From positions 1,302,001 to 1,366,000 of the forward strand of contig JBANDB010000016.1 in the NCBI GenBank assembly GCA_037576215.1: 64,000 nt of DNA, read 5' to 3'. Under the pieces are notes generated by a model. It made no database searches, had not been told where the DNA came from, and saw only the letters and a program-made list of their open reading frames with translations. Of this stretch, positions 11,381 through 22,545 are shown piece by piece. This DNA comes from Armillaria gallica (Eukaryota > Basidiomycota > Agaricomycetes > Agaricales > Physalacriaceae). Positions within the stretch are counted from its first letter, which is position 1. The number at the start of each line of letters is the position of its first letter. The position numbers and the translations under genes were made by a program.

Positions 11381-12605
11381 ATAGCGAGGACATCCGCCTG
11401 CGGCGATGCTGCCACTATCTCTTGTTCTGTACATCCCTTGATGAGGGCACCAGGATCTATACCACCCTCAAACCAACGCGTTGGTTCAACAAGCCGAATG
11501 TTACGTGCCCGAGGAAATGCTCCACATCATAGCGTTACCACATGAGCATCTAGGGAATCATCCTCACGGAGCTATCAATCCTCAGAGTCTTCAATCTGAT
11601 ACCCTCCGGGCCGGTTTTACCTGGGAACAGCGACCAGTATGAGGCATGCAGTCGCTGTCCAGTGCTGGTTGTTGCTTCTTACACCGTTGCATTTTGTGAG
11701 TGAGCTTTTATACAGCGGTAAATCGTTCCTTCCCCTCATATTTGATAACCGCTAATAACCTCCCAGGCGAACAACTCCGTTGACTCTCGAGATTGCGGTG
11801 ACTTGCCTCGGTATCCCTGTGGAATAAGTACGCACAATCGAAGCTGACGGTCGTTGAACCGCTCTGGGAAGTAAGAAATATCCTCTGGACGAATGCTGAG
11901 AGTATGGATAACGACAAACTGGTGGGCGCGAAGTCAACGAAGCCAAAAATAAAGAATCCAAACCAGCAAGTCAGCGTCATCGGAACTTGGCCGGACTACC
12001 CGGCAGAAAAACGTGATAGGATCTAAATCGACTGATCCACTGTAGGACAATCAGTGATCAGATTCAATCAGTCAAGGCACCGTAACACGACATCAATTCA
12101 AGGCACCCCACCCCGCCCATCGCAGCAGTCGACTTTCGTTCACCGCCTATTTCAGGTGCATTTTCCCCCGGCTTTCCTCTAGCACCCGGACCCGTTCGAT
12201 TGCAATCAACGGCCAAGAAAGCTACCTTGTTCTTCACCATTGCCGAGGCGCTCCCTCCCGTACTAGGCATCATCCAAGGATAAGTATGAAGCGCTCCCGC
12301 CATCTGCTGCTGAATTTGAAATCACTGTCCCCGATGATCGATGGCCTTGGTAATAGCCACTACCTATTTTGTGCTAAAAGCTTACGCACCGTTAGCCATT
12401 TGCTCGTCAGATAGCCTCGGAACCCCTACCCGTCTACCCGGTTCGTTTCCTTCTCAGGGACATTTGATCAGAATAAAAACCACCACCACCACCACCCGGA
12501 TGGACGGGTATATTCACCCTTTCTTAGACATTCCCCAGCCAGAGGCCTCACCCTCGAAAACGCTTATAATGAGCCTGCATCAGTGTGTCGTTTCCCAAAA
12601 ATACC
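11381..12605. other. Intergenic, promoter side of DUF3533 gene
   Basis: No supportable gene. A CAC-repeat near 12481-12495 and ordinary non-coding sequence lie upstream of the start at 12606. Confidence 0.45.
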
Positions 12606-14380
12606 ATGGAGCGGACTAACAGCATACATTCAGCAGCCTCTACACGAGCTCCTTCCATCCAAAATGAAGAGGTCCCGACGATGTATTCCTCCCAGTTTAT
12701 GGACGGATCTACTTCGATGAAGGCATCGCGGGCCATGTACATCAAGGGCGTAGCCGCTGGGACGCTGGCCCTGACCATCGTTATGTTTTGCGTCTTTTCG
12801 ATATATTGGGGCGCTTTGTGGAAAGTCCCAGCACATAATTTTCAGGGATGGATTGTGGTCAGTGATCTTTGCTCTACGTTGTCATTTTTGTCTCGGGCTC
12901 ATCGTTGCGACAGGACTTTGATGGTTCGACAGTGGGAAACGCGGTTGTTCAAGGTCTTCTGTCATCACCATCGTCAAAGGTGTCTTGGACGGAACGGCCA
13001 TCGAGCGACTTTTCCGGTGGTGCAGCAGAGGTCGCCGATCTAGTCGTCGATCAAAAGGCGTGGATCGCTGTTGTTGGTATGCCTTCATTTCTCATTCTTG
13101 TCTTCGATAGAAGCTCATCGGAAACGTAGTTAACTCGAACGCGACAGTGGCCCTACAATCGGCAGTATCAGCAGTTAACTCGTCATATAACGGCACAGAG
13201 GCAATCGCAGTCTATGCCGTCGAAGCACGGAACGAGAATGCCTAGTAAGCACCTATTCGTCCTTCAAAATTGAATGCCCTCATGTAGTCTTCTTCACAGT
13301 CGCTCATTAATCCGCCCATCTGTACAAAATTCGCTTGCGGCCATCACTCAAACCTTTGCCCAGTCTTTTCTTCAACAAGTCGCGTCCTCGTCTCCCAATG
13401 GCCTGGTTTCAATATCCACTACCGCGCCACAAGTACTGACGGAGCCCATCGGCTACACCCTCAACAACTTGCGGCCATTCGACATACTAGTGTATGTCCA
13501 TTTTTCTTTCCTGCATGTGTAGGTGTTTGACTAGCTCTGCAGAGCCAGTGCCGTGACGTTTGTCGGTCTCATTTACGTGCTCATGCTGTCGTTCTTCATC
13601 GTGGTACGTCTTCCACCTTTTTGAACCTATTTTTATCCTGATGGCCCATCACGATTAGACCTTCTCTTCCGTCGCCCGTCAACAATCTGGACTAGAGACG
13701 ACACTGACGACGGGCTCCCTTATTAGAGTCAGACTGGCATCGAGTTTTATCGCCTACTTCGCGTTATCGCTGTTCTACTCCTTGCTCAGTCTGGCCTTCC
13801 AGGTAGACTTCTCCCGAGTGTGAGTCACCACTTCCTTTTTCCTTCTCATTTCTTTTCCTGAACTCTTGCGATACAGATTGGGACGCTCCGGATTCGTCGT
13901 TTTCTGGATAGCCAATTACATTGGCATGTTGGCTGTGGGACTGGCACTCGAGGCGATGGTAACACTCATGACATTGAGATTCGTCCCGTTCTTCATGATA
14001 TTCTGGATTATTGGTGAGCAGCCCGTGCCATTATTCTGTATCTCAACCTTATGAGTACTGGACCCAGTCAATGTCGCGGTGTGTTTCATGCCCATCGATG
14101 TCCTCCCGCATATATATCGTTACGGATACGCGTTTCCCTTTTACAATATCTCCGGCGCTATAAGAACTATCATCTTCGGGACGAAGAACGAACGTGAGCA
14201 CCCATTCTTCACGTATACTCTATACGATACTCACGAGATCATTTAGTTGGCTTGCATTTTGGTATCCTGCTAGCATGGGTGGCGATTTCCGTGATAACGA
14301 TCCCACTGTTCCAGTGGTTCATGCGGAGAAAGCCTCTGGCTGAGTCAAGGCGAACACAGGCAGCGGTGGAGAAAGCGTAG
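12606..14380 (+). CDS. DUF3533 / SNG1-like membrane protein
   Basis: Nine exons with canonical splice sites join into 450 aa: 12606-12857, 12914-13076, 13130-13244, 13288-13491, 13543-13603, 13659-13819, 13877-14013, 14068-14193 and 14247-14380. One helix lies at about residues 50-70, followed by the family signature DFDGSTVGNAVVQGL and a long external region ending in TEPIGYTLNNLRPFD. Five to six helices follow, and the C-terminus is basic (WFMRRKPLAESRRT). SNG1 of yeast is tied to nitrosoguanidine resistance and membrane lipid asymmetry; the agaric members are uncharacterised. The start at 12606 has the context ACCATGG. Intact and isolated between repeat-rich stretches. Confidence 0.88.
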
Positions 14381-14511
14381 AGCATAATATTATTTGAATA
14401 TGTATTGTTAGAGCTATTTTATCATACCCTGCCTCTAATCACTGTATCTAACTATTTGGAATTTTTGGGGCGACCATTCGAGAACCTTCGTAACGTCTGT
14501 CCGTGCTGAAT

Positions 14512-14576
14512 GGTAGGTAGGTAGGTAGGTAGGTAGTATTACACGGCAGTATCCACACAGTGAACGCCGGTTCCAG
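14512..14576. repeat. (GTAG)n microsatellite with ATTACACGGC motif
   Basis: About six GTAG units are followed by ATTACACGGCAG and a GAACGCC sequence, as at the ends of blocks A and B. No membrane protein gene is attached here, so it may be a solo end. Confidence 0.55.
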
Positions 14577-15629
14577 GCGTTACGTACACTGTGGTGGCGA
14601 TCGGTACTACGAGTACAAACTACGATATACACGACCACCATCACCTGCACGACACCCAGGCCTAACGTCCCGCACCTGGGCCAAGCACAATGCATTTGGA
14701 AAATATCGCCGACCGTTCGAGAGAGGGAAGAGCGTTAACGCAAGGGGGTTCCAAAAATATTATAAATTACAGTGTGGGTGTTGAAGATACATCCCCGTTG
14801 CACTCCGCGTCTTGATTACCACCCAATTCCGCATCATGAGGACGATGTATTATATGTCTGACTCCAGGGCATAACCACCATATTTAGCTTACCAGTTGCA
14901 AGGCTCTTCGCTGCCCTGCATATGCTACTTCATCCAGCAATTTCGGTGCAATGTCTGTCTTGAAGTCATGGAAGGCATGCCAGAGTCGTGAGCTACATTT
15001 CAGTCGTCCTGAAGGTCGTTCCGTCATTCTAGTTATCTGTGGTAAGCCGCGTGATGCTCTCAGAGGGATTGGTCCATCGGAAACTTCGAAAGGTCACGTA
15101 TCCAAGAAGTCTTGCTATGACTATATCTCGGGATGCACCTCGAACTCGCCAGCGAGAGAAAGTCTCGAATCAAAAAGTGATGATGGGCATGACCGCCGAC
15201 AAGGCGAGTCCTGACGGCGTACGGACATGCGATTATGCTGTATCGCGATTCGAAGCGGACCCTACGCGAGATTTCAGCACAAGCTAAATTCATCGTCTTT
15301 TCCGATACTCACCTAGCACACACTCTGATATAGGTAGTTTCTCCGTCCGGTTCGATGGCGAAAAGGTCGACGATCGATGGAATCCAAGCAGGAGTTCCCG
15401 GGTGCTTGTGTAGGTGGGCAAGGTCCGCGAATTGTCGGTCGTCACGGTTGCTTGAAGCACTGGAGGGTCTCGTTGATCGTGTCTGCAGGTTATCTGAAAA
15501 AGCTGATGCATGTCGCGACGGTCTATCTTGGTACATCTCTGGACGTAGCATGGGACTTGATTTCAGACATTAGACAGCTGCAGTCGGTGGAAAATGAGGA
15601 CAGCGTACTGTGTCCCAGATCCTTGCTCG
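14577..15629. other. Intergenic, no supportable gene
   Basis: Short open frames only. A minus-strand piece at about 15420-15320 reads HPGTPAWIPSIVDLFAIEPD and may be a coding remnant; it is not recognised. Confidence 0.35.
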
Positions 15630-17035
15630 TCGCCACCGGTACCGACTATTCCCTCAAAGCTCCGTCTCGCATATTCTGGCTGGGGCCCTTGTGTCGCAGG
15701 AAGGAGAGTATTTATCTTCATAATGATGCTCTCTGCCAGGCTGCCGACAAAGAAAGGCGGAGAGATGGTGGGTCGAAAGCAAGCAAAGTCACGATCAAAC
15801 CTTCCCACACTACGGGCCCTGCCAGTGCCTGCTCCTCTTCTACCATTCCCGAACCACCACTCAAGCAAGCATTGGTCGACGCCGCCATCGATATTAGAGC
15901 TCTCGCCTTCGTCGATGGTCCAACTCTTCCAAGACCAAGCACAGGAAGAATATTTTAGCCCAAGTGAGATTTTACAAAATTACCTTCAAGCATACTGTAA
16001 GCTACCAAAGCTCACCAAAAGACAGTTCTTGCGCGGGCCGCTTGTTTATCTAGTCTACTGTGATGGCTATGGCTCTACGTCTTCTTTCACCTGGACTGCC
16101 ATGGTTCACTCTGTTCAAATGGATTTGGAAGTTTCGGGTGCAATCTTCTCAGCTTCTGTGCGCCGCTTGGCTCTTTATAGACCTGTAACCAATCGAGGCT
16201 CTAAAGATGCCTGGGAATGCGACGATACCGAAAAATACCAGCGACGAGGCGGCGCGCCAAACGGGGTAGGTGAAGGTGACTTCTTGGTTGGAATTTGGAT
16301 CACCAACTGGCCAGTGCCAAGTACATGACCCTTTTATTGGATTCTGAAGGCGCTTGCCTTCAAATTAGCGGGATTAGCCTCTTGGCGCCTGTTTACCAAG
16401 TTACAACGCGCGTTTTCGCCTTGTATGTCGAGTTTATTTGGGACACCGATTCTGAAGTCTTTCTTCTGGCATGCTTCCTAGGGAGGTGATTACTGCTCGA
16501 AAGAGCACTGTGTCTGATCTGTCTCTCTCACAGTCCGCGCCCTTCATGAATCGTACTCAGCTATTGATACCTCGGCGGGAACTGACTAGACTCAGGGCGA
16601 AGCTCAATACATCAATCCCCCATCTCATCACGGAGTTTATTCTGATAGGACGAATAAGGTGGGTACCATTGTCTTCGGACAGGAAACGGAAGATACAGCC
16701 AGTTGAATATTAATCCCAGATAGACCTGTAACCGGTCGTCTTCTATATATGGGAGCAAGCTCACGATATTTGTCTTATAAATATATCGTGAGCTTGCTCC
16801 CATATATAGAAGACGACCGGTTACAGGTCTAAATCCCAGAGTCCATCAAACAGTGAATTGGCACGTGCGCTTTTTTGGCTTCTTTGTCAAAAGTGTTGGC
16901 ACGGACTGAATTTGCTAGCCCGGGGACACTTGCGTTCCATGCTGACAAGCACTCTGTGTGCCAACGGTATCGTGAGATAGTCACGGTCGCCTCGAACGAC
17001 CGAAACTACGATGATACGGTGACTTGGTGAAAGGC
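15630..17035. repeat. Duplicated block E (truncated, gene missing)
   Basis: Aligns with the first part of block C from about 32279, beginning in both near CCGGTACCGACTATTCCCT. From about 16240 it also aligns with block A. It stops near 17035, about 300 bp before the membrane protein gene would begin, so this copy carries only the upstream part. It is interrupted by the foldback element at 16721-16831. Confidence 0.75.
16721..16831. mobile_element. Foldback element with 9-bp target duplication
   Basis: Two 49-bp arms (16721-16769 and 16783-16831) are perfect reverse complements around a 13-bp loop. The arms begin TAGACCTGTAACCGG. The element is bracketed by AATCCCAGA at 16712-16720 and again at 16832-16840. 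The aligned places in blocks A (about 1627) and B (about 22090) have no insert and only one copy of the corresponding sequence, so this is an insertion with an empty-site control. A 9-bp duplication is typical of Mutator-like elements; no transposase is present. Confidence 0.9.
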
Positions 17036-18001
17036 ATGTTGACCATTACCAGTCGCCACGATCTGTTCTTCTCCCTTCCCTGACGAAGGTCTTGAATGCC
17101 TTTGACGAGAGGGGCAAGCGCAGGGAGTGTTTTATAGGTAATTTGCGGCGTGATTGGAGGGGATGGGAGATGTGATCAATTGGAAGCTAAGGTGTGAGAA
17201 AATTTGGTGCAGTATAATGGAATGACGAGTCATCCGTGAAGCCCGAAAATGAAGATTGTAGTATCATTGCTTGTTTTTTTGTCACTGCTATGTCGCATGT
17301 GGTCTTAGAGATAGGACTATTTTTGTATTCAAGCTCAGAAAATTCATGTCCAGAGAGTGGATATAGCTTCTCCGATCCAGAAGTCGTGTTCAGTCACTCG
17401 TAGTACAGATGGACGATATTACACACCTATTGAAAGAACCTGATGGGGAAGGCGCTTATTTTGCTGTTTTTTCTCATGGTCTGTCCACGAGGTGTAACTT
17501 TGTGGGAGTCAGCATACACCAGACCCAACAACACCAACACCAACACCAACCTATTTAAGTAGGATTCATTTAAGCGCTCGAGACGATTGCCTTCCTGATA
17601 ACCCACTGCATGACCCAAGACGTCTGTGAGTGTCGATCCGTTCCCGACAGGCCTTGGCCTGTACTGACTCTCATTCCACAGCAGTCTATCGTCTCGCAAG
17701 CTTTGGTTATAACGCCATCGGTGAGTGTCTCTATCTCGCGCTTGGTTGTGAGTGCAGAACTGCAGGTGGCTGAACGACGGGTATGAAGATAACACGATTT
17801 CGACTCTCCAACAGAGGAAGACCTGCTATTGACCCCCGGTTGCATTGAATCCAGCCGTTGTGGTATGTAGTTCTGCGCCGATGTCTCTGCGATAAGATCA
17901 TCTGATATGTCGGTACAGCAGAGAGTCTTCAGCCATCCGACAATTCGAGACAAGACTCTTTTCCAAATCATATTCAGACCGAGAAGAATAACCCGCCACT
18001 C
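17036..18001. other. Upstream region of DUF7330 gene
   Basis: Possible 5' exons of the DUF7330 gene lie here. At about 17580-17740 the text ITHCMTQDV is followed by a GTGAGT donor, with QSIVSQALVITPS after a CACAG acceptor, and a further piece precedes the GTATGT donor at about 17864. I could not connect them in one frame with confidence. Confidence 0.35.
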
Positions 18002-18882
18002 ATGCAGCCACGGTTTCCAGGCTCTCAGGATACTTCACCGTCGAGGCAGCCTGGCAACTACACGACGATCATTCGACCTTCGGGCCCTATCCAAGAAAGT
18101 TTTCTCATAGACCCTACGCTCTCTGTTCCACCAAGTCTTCTGCCTCCCAAGACCCCCCATGAAACGGTGACCGAGGAGAACGGTGTTAAAGTGATCCGGA
18201 GGAACAATCTCAACCTTATAGCCAAGAAGGGAGAGATTAATGCAGATATTGAAATTATGAATCCGGATTCAGACGAGGAGACCCGCTGTCGAATTGATAT
18301 ACGCTCTCGCGGCGACATCATCATTCGCTTAGTAGGCCTTTTCCATTTCCAAGTCGTCACGCGGTTAACGTCATATAGCATTTACGTGGAACTGCTTCTC
18401 CGGACGATCCGATTCGTGTAGTACTACCGCTGTGTCTCCTGGACGTCCGTTCGAGTTCGGGCAACATTTGCCTTTGGATTCCACGGAAACGCCTGGAAGG
18501 TCCATTGAACGTTACCACTCGCCATGGCGTGCAGTTCTCCCCTGTTGTGTTGAAGGACTTAAATATCTTCAACGAGAGTGAGAAGTGGGGGAAGACGCGG
18601 AAGGAATGTTTTCTAGGCAGCTTTGCTGGATGGTCGGAAGAGTCAGGAGATGTGATCAATTTGAAGGCCAAGGCAGGACGTGTTCATGTTAGGTATATCG
18701 AAGAGATGCCGGGTGGGGCGGAGTCGGACACTGTGTTGTTGACTAAAGGTGACGATGGGGAATGGTTGATGAAGAAGGACGGTCACTGGCTGTCTTCGTC
18801 GGGTTCGGCTAGGGAGCAGGACAAGGAGGAGCAGGCAGGGCGGGGCAGACGCACTGGGCAGCCGGTTGGTCGCAGGTCCTGA
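18002..18882 (+). CDS. DUF7330 domain protein
   Basis: Exon 18002-18331 joins exon 18379-18882 through a 47-nt GTAGGC...ATAG intron without frame change. The text NYTTIIRPSGPIQESFLIDP followed by PSLLPP is the start of the DUF7330 domain common in agarics. Beta-rich repeats follow, such as LLDVRSSSGNICLWIPRK and GPLNVTTRHGVQFSP, which suggest a solenoid-like fold. The frame is open upstream of the ATG at 18002 back to an acceptor near 17916 (GTACAG), so the true protein probably has further N-terminal exons. Function is unknown. The C-terminus (RGRRTGQPVGRRS) is basic and low-complexity. Confidence 0.75.
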
Positions 18883-19229
18883 TGTGACTGTGATTGTTGA
18901 TTTACAAGTACATTTCATGGAGTTCAGAGATTGTATGACTATAGCATAAGCCAAATTATACGGTAGCGCGCAGTGTGAATGAGGCGAAGTCGATTATAGT
19001 TGATGCAATTCGCAAGAGGATGACTCGGATGCAAGAGCTAGATTACAATCCAGTCAAAGCAATACGCAGGTCAGAAAAATAGAGCCTCGTTTTTCGACAA
19101 CTTGCATTATCGAGTTTGCGCCGACGTGATCAAGTCGGAAAGTGTTCTTATCCTCGATAAGTATTCAAGTCAGAGCCACTCCGGAGTCCGAGGCATTTGG
19201 GCGGCTTAGGCTGTACAGTTCTGTTTGTG
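18883..19229. other. Intergenic, no gene seen
   Basis: No gene or clear repeat was seen between the DUF7330 gene and the RPC25-like fragment. Confidence 0.4.
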
Positions 19230-19578
19230 CGGGGCGCCCGACAGAGTTAGGGCCAGTAAACGGACTATGACTGTAAGTATTATCCAGGTCAGTTCTCAGA
19301 TCTGCTATCGTTGCTGTCGAACGACCTTTGTGATACAGAAACCCATCCCTGTAGCGAACCTTGCCTTCACCAGCCTACGTCAAGTAGAACATGCATACAC
19401 ACAGTCCCACATCGTGCAGCACCTGATTGGCTCTTGAGCTCGACTATGAGCGCCGTTTCCAGTGGAATGCCAAAGTTGGATAGGTGGGCGCCGATGGCAT
19501 CCTGAGATAGCGATATGACGAGAGGAATTGCTACAGAACAGAGGCGTCGCCCACCTTGAGTATGGCGAGGTTGAACAT
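19230..19578 (-). pseudogene. RPC25-like 5' fragment, copy 2
   Basis: From the ATG at 19578: MFNLAILK, a GTGGGC...CTCAG intron, then DAIGAHLSNFGIPLETALIV, followed by SNQVLHDVGLCVCMF after a frame change, a stop, AGEGKVRYRDGFLYHKG, and later SPFTGPNSVGR. In Rpc25/RPC8 the matching blocks are an N-terminal MFxLAxLKDTIRI, VGLCVxxxD, EGxVRYGDG and RPFTGEV, in this order. So three to four exons are represented, with stops and shifts. The fragment abuts the DUF726-like fragment at about 19618-19630, where the two unrelated genes are fused in the same orientation. Confidence 0.7.
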
Positions 19579-19626
19579 CACCGGGACCACAACATGAGTG
19601 GAAGAGCCAGAATTTTTCGGTATCTT

Positions 19627-20585
19627 ATCGTCAATTATATCCTCGTTCTCTATTCTCTCTACGTCCTCTTGGATTTCCAACGCTTCGGTCACACGACTCT
19701 CGAACTTGACCACATCCAACCACCCGAGACCAAGCTTCAGCGCAACGCTTTCGAGGAGAACGCGTGAACAGGTATCATAGACACTATCAGCGATGAGGAT
19801 CAGAAACAGATCGCATAGGACCGTCCATCGAATGAATGACCCAAATTACAATCCTGATGTTCCCTTGTATCATCTCCACAGCCCAGAAATTGCCCAGAAA
19901 TCAAACACTCTACAATTGCTGTGGCCATATAAAATAAATGGGCCAATTGTGCCGCCTCCGTGTTCTGCCCAGTAGGTAGCTCCTCTTCTTGAGCGGTCTG
20001 TTCACGTTCGTTTAGCTGGGAAACAGTAGAGAACAGACAGTTACCTTGAGTCTCGAGTTCCATATGATAATATAACCGACCCATTATTTTCATTGCCCAG
20101 AGCTCCATGCTCGCCACCGCCGCCTTGAGCTCCTTGCGACGTACCGTCTTCAATTCCTGGGCCATTTCCCGGCTCGTCAGCGAGCAGAGGCCGACGTACG
20201 CTATACGTTGGGCTTCCGTGAGCAGATTCTTTGTCGCCTGCATCTGACTGAGCGGTGTCATCGCCTTGTCTTCGTCGAACAGGTACCGGGTCCGTAAATG
20301 CACGTCGTCGTTCTCGTCCTCCTCCCTCACCCGCAACCTCGTGTATTCGTTTTCATTGTGGTCTTTCTTCGACCGTCATTCGTTCCCAAGGTCGTCAACA
20401 TCGATAGTGCCGATGGCATTAGCAGCGTTGGTGCCCTTGGCGGAAGGTACGTAATGGTATCGCTTTTGGTCTTCTTCATCTAGCCCGCCCTTGAGCTCTT
20501 CCTCCCGGACAACGGGCATATCCTGCTATCCATCGTCGTCGTCGTCGAAAACGCCAAGAGGTGCCGGGGCCGTCGTCACTGGCAT
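19627..20585 (-). pseudogene. DUF726/TMCO4-like gene fragment
   Basis: Starts MPVTTAPAPLGVF at 20585 and continues through EYTRLRVREEDEN, YLFDEDKAMTPLSQMQATK, TEAQRIAYVGLCSLTSREMA and WAMKIMGRLYYHMELETQ. It resumes downstream with WTVLCDLFLILIADSVYD and WLDVVKFESRVTEALEIQED. These are the pre-hydrolase half of fungal DUF726 proteins, which continue into a lipase-like alpha/beta-hydrolase domain that is absent here. Two tryptophan codons are stops: after the aspartate run (TAG) and after DLGNE (TGA). The first is intact in block A. The gene is cut after ENEDIID and joined to the RPC25-like fragment. Clearly non-functional. Confidence 0.8.
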
Positions 20586-22460
20586 AATGAAAGAGTGAAA
20601 TTAGACACATGCCAATTTTAGCAAAAGCCGTCATCATCGCCTGACTTTTCTCGTCCTCACGGCATACACCCTCGACAGTTTGACTATCAGGCGGAGAAAT
20701 GCCCTACCAGCTGCAGGATAATTTACTTGACAAGATGATATCTACAATGGCGAGTGCCGAATCATGAAGAGTCGGAAGAGGTACGCATGAAGGCTCAATG
20801 TAATTTGACGGATACTGATTATATGCGGCAGTACGTGAACATGGCGAGAGAACAAAATGACTCTCGACAGCGACAACGATGGCGAAGGTTTTGCCAATGT
20901 CAAGGAGGTTCCTAAATGGAAGTCGACGACGTCTGCGAACTCGTATTGGTGTGTTCCATCCGTTTTTCCTCCTGGGCCTGTTTGTTCACAGCTTGTAGGG
21001 CATTCAAAAGATAAATCTCGGTATACACCATGAGTTATAGAGGCCCATCGTACATCAGAACACAATCCTGATCCTACTTTCGGGACCTCGAAGTTGTCGA
21101 GACATATGAGAACTATATCTGTATTCCCTCTTGAGTGACATTCTTCGCTGACAATATCTAGACTCACTATTCTGCTCGCCCTGTAGGGTTCGATGCCTTT
21201 TCCAAAGTGCTTTACGTAAAATGATCCTACATAATCTTCATGTGAACCCGTCTCCTTGCTTGGGATTATGCAAAGGCAAGGCGGCTCGTCGAACGAGGTT
21301 AGTAGGTGAGGAGAGTGCGTTACTCGGGGTCGGAACATGGATCACCAACAGGTAAGTATCAAGTCCATGTCCCTTCTCTTGGTTTCTGAGGGCGTTTACC
21401 TTCAAGTCTGCATAAAGAAGCCCTTGGTGGACAATACGGTTCTATGAATTCGGTTAGTTGTACTCGGTATGTTCTATCTATTCAGATGCTCATGGTCTTG
21501 GTTGATAGTCCCAAAACACTGTCTCCAGCTCGGGTATCCATGACCGTATCAGGGACCCGAGTTGGAGATTTGAGATTTCACCGTTCTTGAAAGGGCACGA
21601 CTATCGCTCCCAAGTCATGTTAGTCATAGCCCACATTTTTGCCTTCATGCCGTCTATGAACGAACTACCCTTTCTTCCTAATGGTGAACTCGCTTCCTAT
21701 GGCGGTGGCCTATCATGCCTGCCGTCTACGCCTCATTGCTATGCTACGAATCGTATTCTCCGTCAAAGGATCTGAAAATCGTCGTGCTAAGTCTGTTTGG
21801 GGCACCGATTCTACTTTTGTTTCTACCGGCATGCTTCATAGGATAGTAAATACTGCACGAAAGCAGTCCGCGCCTTTCATGAATCGTACTCAGCTATTGT
21901 AGCGGGAACTGACTAGACAGGGCGAAGCTCAATACATCAAACCCCTGCTCTCTCATCACGGAGTTTGTTCTGATAGGACCAACAAGGTGGGTACCAGTGC
22001 CATCGCCCTCAGGCAAACATGATCGTATCAGCCTGACAGATGAAACAGAAATTTGAGATAGACGGGAACCGGAAGATACCACCAGTTGAATGTAATCCTG
22101 GAGTTCATCAGACGGTGTATTAGTATGCACGTTTTCGGCTTCTTCGTCAAATGCGTTATTTGAGGGACTAGGTACGCTAGCCTGAGGGCATCTGTGTTCC
22201 ATGTTGGCGAGGGCTCTGCACGCCAAATAGTTGCCTCTAATGATTGAGCCTACGGCTAAACAGCGACTTGGTCCATGCTAATTTCAGCTGCGCATTTAAA
22301 ATGTCGCCATAATACCAGTGGGTTCCATACTATCTGTCGGTCTCCGACGTGATTTTCATTTCGAGATCATGATTTACAGGTCACCCGATGCCGGAGAGTC
22401 GCGATAAGGTCCCGCCTCTTCCCGATGCAGATCATGGGTTTTTGCTGTGACACTGAATAC

Positions 22461-22474
22461 CATATAACGAGAGG
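22461..22474 (+). promoter_or_regulatory. Candidate core promoter, gene B
   Basis: The conserved CATATAACGAGAGG, 85 bp upstream of the ATG at 22546, identical to the sites of genes A and C. Confidence 0.4.
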
Positions 22475-22545
22475 CATGGTATGTGTTATCTCCTTCAGAC
22501 GACTCCCACGAAGCTCCTTATTCTATCTTCTCCCCGACGTCCTTG

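Noticed and set aside
15594..16328. 244-aa plus-strand ORF (and the overlapping 193-aa ORF at 15377-15958)
   Set aside because: Lies in duplicated block E; the aligned sequence of block C does not keep either frame, so this is chance openness in a repeat.
17570..17971. 133-aa minus-strand ORF before the DUF7330 gene
   Set aside because: Overlaps plausible plus-strand 5' exons and splice signals of that gene and has no recognisable content.
20742..21338. 198-aa minus-strand ORF in block B
   Set aside because: The aligned part of block A has only a shorter, shifted frame with different text. Not under protein constraint.
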